DNA of 64,000 nt from assembly GCA_949710005.1 (NCBI GenBank), contig OX453285.1, positions 10,174,933 through 10,238,932 on the forward strand, written 5' to 3'. The stretch comes from Ricordea florida. Its lineage: Eukaryota > Cnidaria > Anthozoa > Corallimorpharia > Ricordeidae. The notes below the pieces were generated by a model. The model was not told the origin of the DNA and searched no databases. It saw only the letters and a program-made list of their open reading frames with translations. A program made the translations under genes and the position numbers. Each line of letters starts with the position of its first letter. The first letter of the stretch is position 1. Below are positions 13,525 through 24,470 of this stretch, piece by piece.

Positions 13525-14640
13525 GAAGGTAACGTTTGGAATTGAGGGTTTTTCATTTTACAGTGCGTTGCTTATTCAAAATTCCGAAATACCGTTTTTA
13601 CAATTAGTAGCGTTTAAAGCTCAATGGAATGTTATTTTTCGGCATAAAATATTGATTTCCCTCTATCCTATTTAACAAAGCCAAATCGAAAAGCACCAAA
13701 CCTTAAACGAATATACAAATGGAGTGAGGGGTAAAGCAAAGCCATTTCTCTTTGGTTTAAATTTGCCGCAACAACTGAATGTTCCAAGCGGTGCAGTCGA
13801 AAGAACGAATTTCAGTTTCTACAAAGTCTTAAATCCTTGGCTAAGAAGTTTAAGCAAATTGCTTGAGTTTAGTTGTCATGCAATGTAGCCTTAATTCAAG
13901 CAGAAGGCATGTTTCACGCGCACGGACGCGGTGCGAAGCGCATAATTGTGACGTTGCAGAAGGGTTATTGGATTTGGGCGCGCGCGACTGTCGACTTAGA
14001 GCGACCTAAACGGCTTTTGAAAACCTTTCTATGCATTGCATGTTAAAACTAAAAATAAGATAACTTGGAGCGATACCTCGTCTTACTTCAATTGTTTGTC
14101 TTTGTCGCTGCATTTGTAGAGAAAGCGGACAGTATCCAAAAGTACAAATCATTTACTGTCTACATTGAAGCGCTAGCGGGAAACAGTTTAAACCGAAGGC
14201 TTCGGTTGACATTTTTATCGGGATGATAATAGTCGTGCTAAGAAAACATAGGGAAAAAAATTTCCTTAAGCTCTCTCTTCGAATGTTTCTTTAAGAGGTT
14301 TGTCGATTTTCAGACGTTTCTGCAAATGCAAAGCTCCTCTAGGCTTAGGCAGTTGTGCTCGTGTACCAAGGGTAACGCATCTTTGTTACCTACCCTGTTT
14401 ATGGTTTTGATGCGGTGCCGTGTGCACAACATTCATTGGGCTTAATATCGTTGCAGGATTCTTGCAAAGATTTGTTTGGAGTAACGAAAGCTGTTTCACG
14501 ACTCCCAACAAACGAGTAGGCAGTCAGTTGTGTAGTTTCCATCTTTTTGCCAAAAATATTGGTCAAGAAGGAAGACAAGACTTTTCGAGAAATGAGGCTT
14601 GACGCGGAGAGCGAAAATTGAGGAAACGGCAGAAAATGTA

Positions 14641-14760
14641 AAGCCTACAACACGAGGTATTCCCAGGCAGTCACCCAGCCTGGTACTAAGCCCGCTCTAC
14701 GGGTCTTGACTGCGGTGATCGGACGAGAACCGGTATATTTCCCGTGATATGGTCGTAGAC
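14641..14760 (-). rRNA. 5S rRNA, array copy 12
   Basis: Full-length mosaic: GCGGTGATCGG and ATATTTCCCG of the variant side combined with ATGGTCG of copy 1. This is consistent with gene conversion between subtypes. Confidence 0.88.
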
Positions 14761-15280
14761 GAAGGTAACGTTTCGAATTGAGGGTTTTTAATTTTACAGT
14801 GCGTTGCTTATTCAAAATTCCGAAATACCGTTTTTACAATTAGTAGCGTTTAAAGCTCAATGGAATGTTATTTTTCGGCATAAAATATTGATTTCCCTCT
14901 ATCCTATTTAACAAAGCCAAATCGAAAAGCACCAAACCTTAAACGAATATACAAATGGAGTGAGGGGTAAGGCAAAGCCATTTCTCTTTGGTTTAAATTT
15001 GCCGCAACAACTGAATGTTCCAAGCAATGCAGTCGAAAGAACGGATTTCAGTTTCTACAAAGTCTTCAATCCTTGGCTAAGAAGCTTAAGCAAATTGCTT
15101 GAGTTTAGTTGTCATGCAATGTAGCCTTAATTCAAGCAGAAAGCATGTTTCACGCGCACGGACGCGGTGCGAAGCGCATAATTGTGACGTTGCAGAAGGG
15201 TTATTGGATTTGGGCGCGCGCGACTGTCGACTTAGAGCGACCTAAACGGCTTTTGAAAACCTTTCTATGCATTGCATGTT

Positions 15281-15772
15281 TAAAATAAAAACTAGTCATA
15301 GTTGTCACTAAATCTGCCCTCGACTTTGTAAAAACTGAATAAAGACTGCATGTGGTTGTCCATGTATTTGTTATGAACCTTTGAAATGTAGTTTTAGTGT
15401 GAGAGTTTGCGAGTGCAAATTCCTTGTTGTGTTTGTGTTTTGTCAATTATCACACTTTGTTTCTTGGGTTAATGGAAATCCTCATACATATCGTGTTTAG
15501 GATGGGTTTACATTATAGCTTGGAATGAAATAAGAAAGCTTGGAATGAAATCGTGACGACTCGTTGCCAAACTTGCCAAACCCAGTTTGCGCGGTTGCTG
15601 AGCCAGGCGCACATGCTAAAAGTTAACCGGGACCACCGTGCGCGCCTATTTTCGTCAAATCGAGAAAATTTTCGCATACTAACACTACGACCATACGATA
15701 CTTCTTATTTACGCGGGGAACATTAGGGTGCCTCCTCGGGTTCCGGCCTCTGGGCCGGAACCCTGCGGGGGC
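15281..15772. repeat. Alternative ~490-bp spacer block in 5S unit 13
   Basis: The unit follows the array sequence up to GCATTGCATG, then ~490 bp of unrelated sequence replaces about 12 bp before AATAAGATAAC resumes. The block holds an AATAAA signal, a direct repeat (AGCTTGGAATGAAAT twice near 15520-15550), a 12-nt match to the 5S 5' end (CTACGACCATAC) and an 11-bp hairpin near its right end. The first ~345 bp recur at 16998-17343 in the terminal unit, so the block belongs to the array edge. Confidence 0.75.
15738..15763. other. 11-bp perfect hairpin in spacer block
   Basis: Arms GGGTTCCGGCC and GGCCGGAACCC flank the loop TCTG. Function unknown. Confidence 0.7.
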
Positions 15773-16359
15773 AATAAGATAACTTGGAGCGATACCTCGT
15801 CTTACTTCAATTGTTTGTCTTTGTCGCTGCATTTGTAGAGAAAGCGGACAGTATCCAAAAGTACAAATCATTTACTGTCTACATTGAAGCGCTAGCGGGA
15901 AACAGTTTAAACCGAAGGCTTCGGTTGACATTTTTATCGGGATGATAATGGTCGTGCTAAGAAAACATAGGGAAAAAAATTTCCTTAAGCTCTCTCTTCG
16001 AATGTTTCTTTAAGAGGTTTGTCGATTTTCAGACGTTTCTGCAAATGCAAAGCTCCTCTAGGCTTAGGCAGTTGTGCTCGTGTACCAAGGGTAACGCATC
16101 TTTGTTACCTACCCTGTTTATGGTTTTGATGCGGTGCCGTGTGCACAACATTCATTGGGCTTAATATCGTTGCAGGATTCTTGCAAAGATTTGTTTGGAA
16201 TAACGAAAGCTGTTTCACGACTCCCAACAAACGAGTAGGCAGTCAGTTGTGTAGTTTCCATCTTTTTGCCAAAAATATTGGTCAAGAAGGAAGACAAGAC
16301 TTTTCGAGAAATGAGGCTTGACGCGGAGAGCGAAAATTGAGGAAACGGCAGAAAATGTA

Positions 16360-16479
16360 AAGCCTACAACACGAGGTATTCCCAGGCAGTCACCCAGCCT
16401 GGTACTAAGCCCGCTCTACGGGTCTTGACTGCGGTGATTGGACGAGAACCGGTATATCTCCCGTGATATGGTCGTAGAC
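16360..16479 (-). rRNA. 5S rRNA, array copy 13
   Basis: Full-length, identical to copy 1. It sits in the unit preceded by the ~490-bp alternative spacer. Confidence 0.9.
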
Positions 16480-16997
16480 GAAGGTAACGTTTCGAATTGA
16501 GGGTTTTTCATTTTCCAGTGCGTTGCTTATTCAAAATTCCGAAATACCGTTTTTACAATTAGTAGCGTTTAAAGCTCAATGGAATGTTATTTTTCCGCAT
16601 AAAATATTGATTTCCCTCTATCCTATTTAACAAAGCCAAATCGAAAAGCACCAAACGTTAAACGAATACAAATGGAGTGAGGGGTAAAGCAAAGCCATTT
16701 CTCTTTGGTTTAAATTTGCCGCAACAACTGAATGTTCCAAGCGGTGCAGTCGAAAGAACGGATTTCAGTTTCTACAAAGTCTTCAATCCTTGGCTAAGAA
16801 GCTTAAGCAAATTGCTTGAGTTTAGTTGTCATGCAATGTAGCCTTAATTCAAGCAGAAAGCATGTTTCACGCGCACGGACGCGGTTCGAAGCGCATAATT
16901 GTGACGTTGCAGAAGGGTTATTGGATTTGGGCGCGCGCGACTGTCGACTTAGAGCGACCTAAACGGCTTTTGAAAACCTTTCTATGCATTGCATGTT

Positions 16998-17343
16998 TAA
17001 AATAAAAACTAGTCATAGTTGTCACTAAATCTGCCCTCGATTTTTGTAAAAACTGAATAAAGACTGCATGTGGTTGTCCATGTATTTGTTATGAACCTTT
17101 GAAATGTAGTTTTAGTGTGAGAGTTTGCGAGTGCAAATTCCTTGTTGTGTTTGTGTTTTGTCAATTATCACACTTTGTTTCTTGGGTTAATGGAAATCCT
17201 CATACATATCGTGTTTAGGATGGGTTTACATTATAGCTTGGAATGAAATAAGAAAGCTTGGAATGAAATCGTGACGACTCGTTGCCAAACTTGCCAAACC
17301 CAGTTTGCGCGGTTGCTGAGCCAGGCGCACATGCTGAAAGTTA
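16998..17343. repeat. Second copy of the alternative spacer, truncated
   Basis: It matches 15281 onward with a few substitutions (for example CTCGATTTTTG for CTCGACTTTG) up to the CAGGCGCACATGCT segment. It then joins directly to TTAATATCGTTGCAGG, normally ~560 bp further along a unit. The terminal unit is therefore internally deleted. Confidence 0.75.
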
Positions 17344-17589
17344 ATTAATATCGTTGCAGGATTCTTGCAAAGATTTGTTTGGAGTAACAAAAGTTGTTTC
17401 ACGACTCCCAACAAACGAGTAGGCAGTCAGTTATGTAGTTTCAGAATTTAAAATACGCAATTTTCTGTTCGAAGCGTAAAGAAACTTTCATCTTTTTGGC
17501 AAGAATATTTGTCAAGAAGGAAGACTGGACTTTTCGAGAAATGGGGCTCTACGCGGACATCGAAAATTGAGGGAGGGGCAGAAAATGTA

Positions 17590-17698
17590 AAGCCTACAAC
17601 ACGAGGTATTCCCAGGCAGTCACTCAGCCCGCTCTACGGGTCTTTGACTGCGGTGGTCGGACGAGAACCGGTATATTTCTCGTGATATGGTCGTAGAC
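17590..17698 (-). pseudogene. 5S rRNA pseudogene at array edge
   Basis: Both ends of the 5S gene are recognisable, but 12 nt are missing in the middle (the segment containing TGGTACTAAG on the plus strand) and one T is inserted, leaving 109 nt. Several further substitutions are present. It is the last, most diverged unit of the array. Confidence 0.88.
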
Positions 17699-17844
17699 GA
17701 AGGTGACGTTTGGAATTGAGCGTTTTTCATTTTACAGTGTGTTGCTTATTAAAAATTTCGAAATGCCGTTTTCAAGTCGAGAGCCTTTTATTGACCGTCT
17801 CATTATACTTATGAATCATTAATCGCTTTCTTTCTGTTTAAAAG

Positions 17845-18646
17845 GTGTTAGATCGTCAGCAGAAAACCAGATACTACTTTGATCCCATGAATGGACTTGT
17901 ACACACCATTTTAAGCAGCAACTCAGTTCGCAGGAGCAAACTGATGCAACTGATCAATAACATTAGGTAACCAATGCTGTACTCAGCCTGTTTTTTAAGT
18001 GATTTTTTCAAGTGACTCTGTAACTTCCTACCCTACAATTTATGTAGACCGTCATTTTATCACTGTTGTGTTCCACGCTGCAGTGCCGTTGCTTGCCTCA
18101 AAACTGGATGGAATTGCGAGTCTTGGCAGTGCGTTGAGCCACTACATTACACACAGATTGATGGTTATAACTGTGGCGTGTTTGTTTGTCTTGTAAGTAG
18201 CAAAATCACCTGCCTTGTCTTGAGGTTAAATTACTCGGCATCCTGACTTTAAAAGGTCATACATTTATTTTTTTGTTGGTAGCTTGCTCGGTGCTTGTGT
18301 GAAGGGTTAGATATCAACGGAAACTACAATGTGGCAATGGAAAGGGAAAGAGTAACATCTGCCGTATTTGGATCCTGCTATGATGACCTTAATGAGTGAG
18401 TTTAAATGGTGTCAGTACGTTTCATCAACTAGCAGTGTTTCTTTCACACCGGAACAACACGCGTTAACTTTCAATTTGTTTTTTTTTTTTTTCACTTATG
18501 GAAGAAATACAGCGGTCTGTAAGGTTTGCAAGGATGATGATGGAGAGGATTGGCTTCGAGTCGATAGCTGTGGCCAGTTTTTCCATGCCAGCTGTCTGAA
18601 AGTGCCTTTCGCAGAGACCCTTGGGCAACATTTCACTTGCCCTTAA
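17845..18646 (+). pseudogene. 5'-truncated C48/Ulp1-like protease with PHD finger (4 exons)
   Basis: Four exons join in phase: 17845-17966, 18084-18192, 18283-18395 and 18505-18646. Introns begin GTAACC, GTAAGT and GTGAGT and end in AG. Exon 1 encodes RYYFDPMNGL, typical of the Ulp1 core after the catalytic His. Exon 2 encodes QIDGYNCGVFVC, the Ulp1/C48 oxyanion Gln and nucleophile Cys region. Exon 4 encodes a PHD-type zinc finger (CKVCKD...DSCGQFFHASC...FTCP) lacking its last Cys. The exon with the catalytic His would lie upstream, where only 5S array DNA is found, so the gene lacks its 5' part. The stop TAA lies directly at the edge of a MITE. Cellular SUMO proteases and TE-encoded C48 proteases share these motifs. 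I favour a TE-derived or decayed gene because of the truncation. Confidence 0.72.
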
Positions 18647-18933
18647 GGGACGGACCATTAGAAAAGTGATTGGGGGGGGGGGGGGTGGGGAATTTTCAGC
18701 TTGCACGAATTTTTTTCGCTCACTGCTTGTGCAGGAATTTTTTTCAGGTGAACCCCTCTGCACAAATTTTTTTTACTACGTGTGAAAAAGTCACAACTGG
18801 ACCTTCCTTTGGCATGAATTTTTTTATCTTCTTCTTTGGATGAATTTTTTTTTTGGCATTTTCCCTTGCACGAATTTTTTTGTTTTTTTTTCCCCACCTC
18901 CCCCCCCCCATCACTTTTCTAATGGTCCGTCCC
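18647..18933. mobile_element. 287-bp MITE with long TIRs
   Basis: The left end begins GGGACGGACCATTAGAAAAG and the right end is its reverse complement. The perfect inverted match is 24 bp and then runs into G/C homopolymers. The interior is a degenerate repeat of a ~30-bp motif centred on GCACGAATTTTTTT. TA lies beside both ends, with one base of uncertainty on the left. No coding capacity, so it would be mobilised in trans. Confidence 0.85.
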
Positions 18934-20740
18934 TACGGAGGCTTCCTGTCAGAACCGGCGGTGTTAATTTTTTCAGCCCCAAAAAAATAATTATGAAGTT
19001 AAACAATGAACCGTATCGCCTTATAAACTAAACCCGTTCATTCGTGGAAATAGGAAATAACTAATGGTGAAACAGGACACGATCCTGTAATAGCCTTAGG
19101 TTATTTGTATAACTGAAAACTTTTGAGACAGTTGTCGGAAATTATATCTTGTACTTAAACTATTAAATAGATTTAGACAAGCCTAAAATCGGAGCTCCTC
19201 ACACAGACCCTCACACATTGAAAATGCTGTCGCTAAAGTTATTAAATACACCTGGTACGCAAATACTTAAAGAAGATTCGATAGCTGAAATAAATCGCCA
19301 AAAAAAACATCTAGCTCGCGACTCAACGGAAGAACCATTACCTGGTCAGCAAAATTATAATAGTTTTAAAGCAACACCAAAAGCAGCTAGGCAGCTCTTT
19401 AACAAATGAAAAATAGACACTCAGCTTTATGCTTATGTCCCTCCAAAAACGCTTGAAAACTTGTAGGAAGAAAATTTTTCCTCCAAAAGCGCTATGAATA
19501 ATCCGTTTCTTTAGCAAAACATTGTAGACTGCTGTAGACTGCTGGCTGTAGATTGTGTAGCCGCGGCAAGCCGCGAAAAGCGCGCGAAAAACAAAGCCTC
19601 GTTTCGGTTTAAGACCTTCTAAATATCCCGGATGACCTGGCCGCCATGTTGGGGCAACGTCGTCGTCGTCGTCGTCGTCGCTAGGCGCACGCGCCCGCGA
19701 GCCATGCCGCTAGCCACGATGACCATGAAAACTCAAACGCATGGTTTTCTCAATTTCTATCCTCACACGGTAGTTATGGGGCTCCGCTCTGCGGCTCTTC
19801 GAGCCGCTTTGGAGCTCCGCTAAAATTTAATAAAATGTTATCACCATCTTCTGGAAACAGCGTCCACAAACAAAATGTTTTCAGTTATTTGATGTTTCTT
19901 TCTTAATTTATCTTATTTTTCTCTTGTCTTTGTGAAAAAATGGGGGGTGAGGTAAGCCCCCCAGCCTCTCCCCCTGCGTGGTCTCTGTAAATATCTAAGA
20001 CTAAAAACAGTTGGCGTATTATATAATAACAGTTAATTTCGATAGCGGTATTTCAATTACTATCCATTAGGGCTTTACAACAAGTATAAAATAACAGATA
20101 AAAACCGACAAAAGAATAAGAAGATATGCTAAATACGTATAGTAATTAATTATAAGAGCACCTAAATTGCAAAAATACCAGCTTTCATAAAAATATTCAA
20201 GTTTGCGTCCTGAGGTAAAGCGTTCCACAGTTGTGGCGAACTGGATAAGATACAACTTATTTGTCTGAACACGAACCGTCGAAGTGTTGAAGGTCTCAAC
20301 CGCTGACCATTCCTATTTCAGACTCTATTTCCCATTCCGGCTCGTCGCCCGTGAGACCGCCCGTGATGTAGTCGCTTTCTACCGATTTCACATGGAGAAA
20401 CGATGGAGAAATCTTGTTTTGTAACCGAAGTTGTTCTAGAGCACTACTTCGGAAACGACGGTTATTTTTTGTGGCGATGGTTTTTATTCTGGAGGGATCT
20501 CTTCAAATGTCTGGCATTACTTTTACCTTGGGAAGTACTCTCGCTGGTTTGGCGTCGTAAACTGCTCGGCTAATGGACTTCCATCTTGTCTTGTAAGGAA
20601 GACTTCGTGGTGTTTGACGTCTTTAGCCTTGCACAACTAAGGTAAGCTTTCACAATGTATTTTTAACTTGTGAATAGCTAAAGCTATGAGCAAGTTACAG
20701 TAGTTGAAGGAAATTTTTCTCGGTCGGTCGATCAATTCCT
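18934..20740. other. Non-coding stretch, no gene recognised
   Basis: Only short open frames with no recognisable motif. A (CGT)n tract lies at 19658-19680. Confidence 0.5.
19658..19680 (+). repeat. (CGT)n microsatellite
   Basis: Seven to eight uninterrupted CGT units, following CCGCCATGTTGGGGCAA. Confidence 0.95.
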
Positions 20741-21037
20741 GACAAAGCGGCAGCATATGTTTACTAATTGGCGTCTGTTGTGTCGAGCCCGACGCAAAGA
20801 TTGTCAAGGCGGGCTTTAGTTCCTTTCGCTCCATCTTTGATCAAAATACACTTTTGAAGATCTCGCAAACGAACAAGAAATGTGTTCAAGAATGCTCGAG
20901 GGGAAAGAAATGGGTTTTAAACTCTTAGAAATGACTATGTCTCCAATTTGGCTAAGATATAGAGTAATCGATCGGTCAGTCAGGAAGAGTGCAGAAAATG
21001 AAAACTATTCGGAATGAACGCTATATGGTCTGGGGAA
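20741..21037. repeat. ~300-bp dispersed repeat, copy 1
   Basis: Starts GACAAAGCGGCAGCA and ends GGTCTGGGGA. It matches 22574-22863 at roughly 85% by eye, and the flanks share nothing. Function unknown. Confidence 0.85.
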
Positions 21038-22206
21038 GAAGGTAAGCTACCCTACCTCTACTGTACTGCATGTTGAAGTCTTTAAGAAACTCGCAGGAGG
21101 TATGGTTTAAAATTAAATGCGCTTTTAATAGTTTGCAATTTACTCGGAAGCTTTTCGGAAAATGTCACATGACAAAGCACATGGTTTTCAAGCTCCTTTA
21201 CAAGGAAAAGTACTGCATTTTTACAGCCGTCACATTGCCAGGTACTATTTCATCAATACCATATTGGATTAACAGATAAGAAAAGAGCTGCTTGTTACTT
21301 ATGGGGACCAACATCTGTCAACATGCTTCCAAGTGTATACTGTAAAACAGTTGAATTATAAACAATACATACATAAAGGTTTAAATCTAGACTCCTTCCT
21401 CAGTTAAGAGTTATATTTCCTGTCAAAACGTTATATATATCAAATGAAGGGAGCAACTTCAGAATACCTGTCCACATCCAAGGTGCCTTACTGTGAAACC
21501 TGTTGTCTGTGGTAGCAAGACTTGCCGAGAAATATTTTAGCTGACGGGTATTCTGAAGAACAGGGCAACACTGTGAAATTCATGGATAAGGTTCAATTTT
21601 GTAAATTATATGATTTTGTAATGTACATCATTCAGGATTATGCCAATTTTGAAGTGCTTCCAAATTATTGTAAAAGTTACTGGTATAGATTATTTTGGCT
21701 GAAGATTGCATACATAATGGCATTTTACTCAAGTGTGTTGTGGTGTCATTATGACTACAATATTAAATATCTTATATTTCAGACATTGTTTACATTCTTT
21801 CTTGGAAAAAATGTTTTTTTACAGGAAGTTTATTATTGTATAGCTTTTGATTATGTTCATATGACTGCTGTGGAGCAAATATTCTTTTCATTATGGCTGT
21901 TACAGATATAAAAGTAGTCAGAATGCCTAGAATGGCCTGCAGTAATACTTTTACGAATTGCTTAATTGCTACTGCATGTATTACCTGAGGTTTATCTGAG
22001 AATCAGCACATTTGTAGTTTAGCCTCTCTGACTTGTTGCAGTGATTACCGGTAGTCAGGCTAGCCAGATTGGACTGTTAATGAGACAGTGTGAATAATAA
22101 ATTATATTGATTGATTAGTAAAAACACCAACCAGTGTAGCAGTCTAACTGGGCTACCAACTTAAAATCAATGTACATGTACAAAGTAAGAATCATACCAA
22201 AGATGC
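21038..22206. other. AT-rich intergenic DNA
   Basis: An open frame at 21522-21911 (129 codons) has an AT-driven composition and no motif. Nothing else is recognised. Confidence 0.4.
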
Positions 22207-22383
22207 TCCCATCAGGCCTTCTGGTATTACACGATGGTGCAATTTCGCACAATCGACCTCAAATCGCATCCGATTGCACAATTCACGAAAAATCGCATAA
22301 TTAAAAAAATAACGCACAACATTCATAAAATAAAACATGAATCAACAAGTTTCTTTGGAATTCCTGCATAAATACGCCATTTT

Positions 22384-22416
22384 TACCTCATGGTATGTAC
22401 GTCATACCATGAGGTA
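22384..22416. repeat. 33-bp palindrome
   Basis: Arms TACCTCATGGTATG and CATACCATGAGGTA (14 bp, perfect) flank TACGT. The right arm is repeated at 22892-22905. Confidence 0.9.
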
Positions 22417-22903
22417 TAGTAATGGTTGGATTTGTCACTCCATTCCCGTTAGACAATTAATTTATGCATTAAATCCGCATTAAATGTGGATTAAACAGGA
22501 TCTCCCCTAGGTTTGGTTTTGTCCACAAAGTCGTGCAATTGTTTTATGTTCACATATGTGGGGGAGGTGGTGAGACAAAGCGGCAGCACATGTTAACAAA
22601 ATGGCGTCTGTTGTGTTGAGGCCAGCGCAAAGATTGTCAAGGCGGGTTTTCGTTCCTCTCGCTCCATCTTTGATCAAAATACACTTTTGAAGATCTCGCA
22701 AACGAACATGAAATGTGTGGACAAGAATGCTCGAGGGCAAAGAAATGGGTTTTAAAGTCTTAAAAGTGACGATGTCTCCAAATTGGACGACGAGTAATCG
22801 ATCAGTCGTAGCAAGAGTGCACAAAATGAACTATTCGGAATGAACGCTTTATGGTCTGGGGAAAGGACAGCACTTCATGGAATAATTACCGCATACCATG
22901 AGG
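22386..22903. mobile_element. Nested ~520-bp MITE with CCTCATGGTATG ends
   Basis: CCTCATGGTATG at the left and its complement at the right are each bordered by TA, suggesting a TA-target (mariner-like) MITE inserted in the larger TIR element. The left end has an extra inverted copy that makes a palindrome. It carries copy 2 of the ~300-bp repeat. Confidence 0.7.
22574..22863. repeat. ~300-bp dispersed repeat, copy 2
   Basis: Homologous to 20741-21037. This copy opens a 29-codon frame at 22601-22690 starting MASVVLRPAQRLSRR. The ATG is TTG in copy 1, so coding is doubtful. Confidence 0.8.
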
Positions 22904-24288
22904 TAGCTCGAAGGAGCCTTTGATTAAATGATTTACCTTGGAAAAGGGCTGACAAGACTTTTTCACCTTCGATTTCGTATTCATTCGAAGTTCTAGGCGT
23001 TATTTTGAATGTCAGTGACCTGGTACGAGTTTCATTCTTAAAGAGTTGCCTATTGGTGTAACGCAAACGTGCCTCTTGTTCAGATTAGCCAATCTAAATT
23101 GCTGTAATTTCCGGCCGTTTACCTGCACGGTGAATTACCCACACGGGTGATTTTTGCCAAAAGGAGTAAACGCACAAGTTTGCTGATAACCTGCACACAA
23201 AAACAAAAGAAAGTTATGCAAAATAGTTTGATAACTCACAAAATTTGAAGCGATGGAGCGATTTGAAAATTGCTCTGAGCTTTTCAGGCATTTTTTAATT
23301 GAACTCGTATTTTCTCGTAATTGACTCGTGGAAACACCTATCGTAAATGATAGATGTTTTTAAAACTTATTGAGTCAGTTAGCCTTATATAGTTATTAGA
23401 ATTGAAGAAAACTTTATTCATTGTTTTTGTTTAGCAAAATACTTTTCAGCATGCTATTAGCAAGTTTTCACAACCATTGTTTTCTATTTTCATTGAGAAT
23501 TGAACAAACTTGTAAAATTCGGTTCGCAATTTCCTCAAAAAAACAATATCTTGGGATCTTCTGGGTCTTAGAAATCGCTTGAAACGGGAAAATATACTTT
23601 TAAATGAAGGCAGTGCTAACTGTTAATTTTTCACTAATGCGTTGAGTATTTTGGTATTATTTTTATCCTTGTCAGTGTATTGTTTACACGCGTGCCGACA
23701 ATTATATTTTTATCGCCTTGCACTAATTATGCAGCGCCATGAATTGACCAGATTACTTAGACATTTATTTATCTCAGGTTCTACTTAGTCTAAAGAATCA
23801 CTTGATTCGGAAATATACTCCACAACTTTAGGCAGTGCTACACCACACTGTAGCTAGGAATATTTTGCTGATGCATTGAGTATTCTTACATTATTTTTTT
23901 CTCACAGACAATGTTAGGTTTGCACTGCACGTGGGCTGACAGACGTCAGCATCGTGTTTCAATTTAGCTTTGTGTTTTGCACAATAATATTGTTTCATAA
24001 AAAGCAGAAACGCATTCAAAATGTCTTTAGAGCAGCAAAAAAGTGTTTTTCGTATCCTAACAAGCTTATAATTGCTCAGAAAAAAATTGCATAATCTTCG
24101 TTATTTATCGCATAATTGGCCTCTCTATCACATAATCTGCTCCGCAAATTTTGCATAATTTGCATTTTTTTATCGCACCCTATCAGAAGGCCTGTCCCAT
24201 CTGCGTGTAGCAGTTTTGTCAGAAAGTGTGAGTCATCCATTCAAAGCAAAAGTTTGTGTAAAGCTGTTGTGTTTATGTTGTGTTTATT

Positions 24289-24382
24289 CCCTTTCACTCC
24301 CAAGAGTGATTTTATAGATTTTACTCTGTCTAACGCTAGACGATTTTACTCGTCAAATGGAGACCCCTTGGGAGTGAAAGGG
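24289..24382. mobile_element. 94-bp MITE, first of a pair
   Basis: Ends CCCTTTCACTCCCAAG and CTTGGGAGTGAAAGGG, with TTAA on the right side only. Almost identical to the element at 24403. Confidence 0.85.
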
Positions 24383-24402
24383 TTAAAAACTATCTCTCTT
24401 AA

Positions 24403-24425
24403 CCCTTTCACTCCCAAGAGTGACT

Positions 24426-24470
<45 letters not shown>

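Larger units (their letters stand above)
1..17773 (-). repeat. Tandem 5S rDNA array, ~1,235-bp unit
   Basis: Fourteen units follow one another with start-to-start spacing of 1,234 or 1,236 bp, except one 1,719-bp step where unit 13 carries extra spacer. Each unit holds one 5S rRNA gene on the minus strand and ~1.1 kb of non-coding spacer. The spacer contains a CpG-rich block (GGGCGCGCGCGAC), a perfect inverted repeat AACCGAAGGCTTCGGTT and a GGTAAC/GTTACC hairpin. Units fall into type A (AACGTTAAACGAATAC) and type B (AACCTTAAACGAATATAC), in the order A B A B A B B A A B A B B A. The left edge runs off the window. The right edge decays at about 17773, next to a truncated protease gene. No protein-coding potential is credible in the spacer. 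Confidence 0.95.
22213..24194. mobile_element. 1.98-kb non-autonomous TIR element
   Basis: Perfect 11-bp terminal inverted repeats CAGGCCTTCTG/CAGAAGGCCTG are flanked on both sides by TCCCAT (22207-22212 and 24195-24200), a 6-bp target duplication. Both sub-terminal regions are rich in TCGCATAATT-type motifs in opposite orientation. No transposase frame is visible. The superfamily is not assigned: the TIR start resembles hAT but the duplication is 6 bp, not 8. Confidence 0.82.

Noticed and set aside
15650..15775. Second 5S gene or 5S-derived SINE in the unit 13 spacer
   Set aside because: Only 12 nt match the 5S 5' end. No internal promoter or 3' half follows.
18368..18646. 92-codon frame starting MDPAMM as a separate PHD gene
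   Set aside because: It reads through an intron. The exon structure 18283-18395/18505-18646 is in phase with the upstream C48 exons.
17845..18646. C48 protease as the missing Polinton maturation protease
   Set aside because: It is 20 kb away, has introns and a PHD finger, and lies next to the 5S array.
20067..20255. 62-codon minus-strand frame as a LINE fragment
   Set aside because: No recognised reverse-transcriptase or terminal motif; composition is AT-driven.
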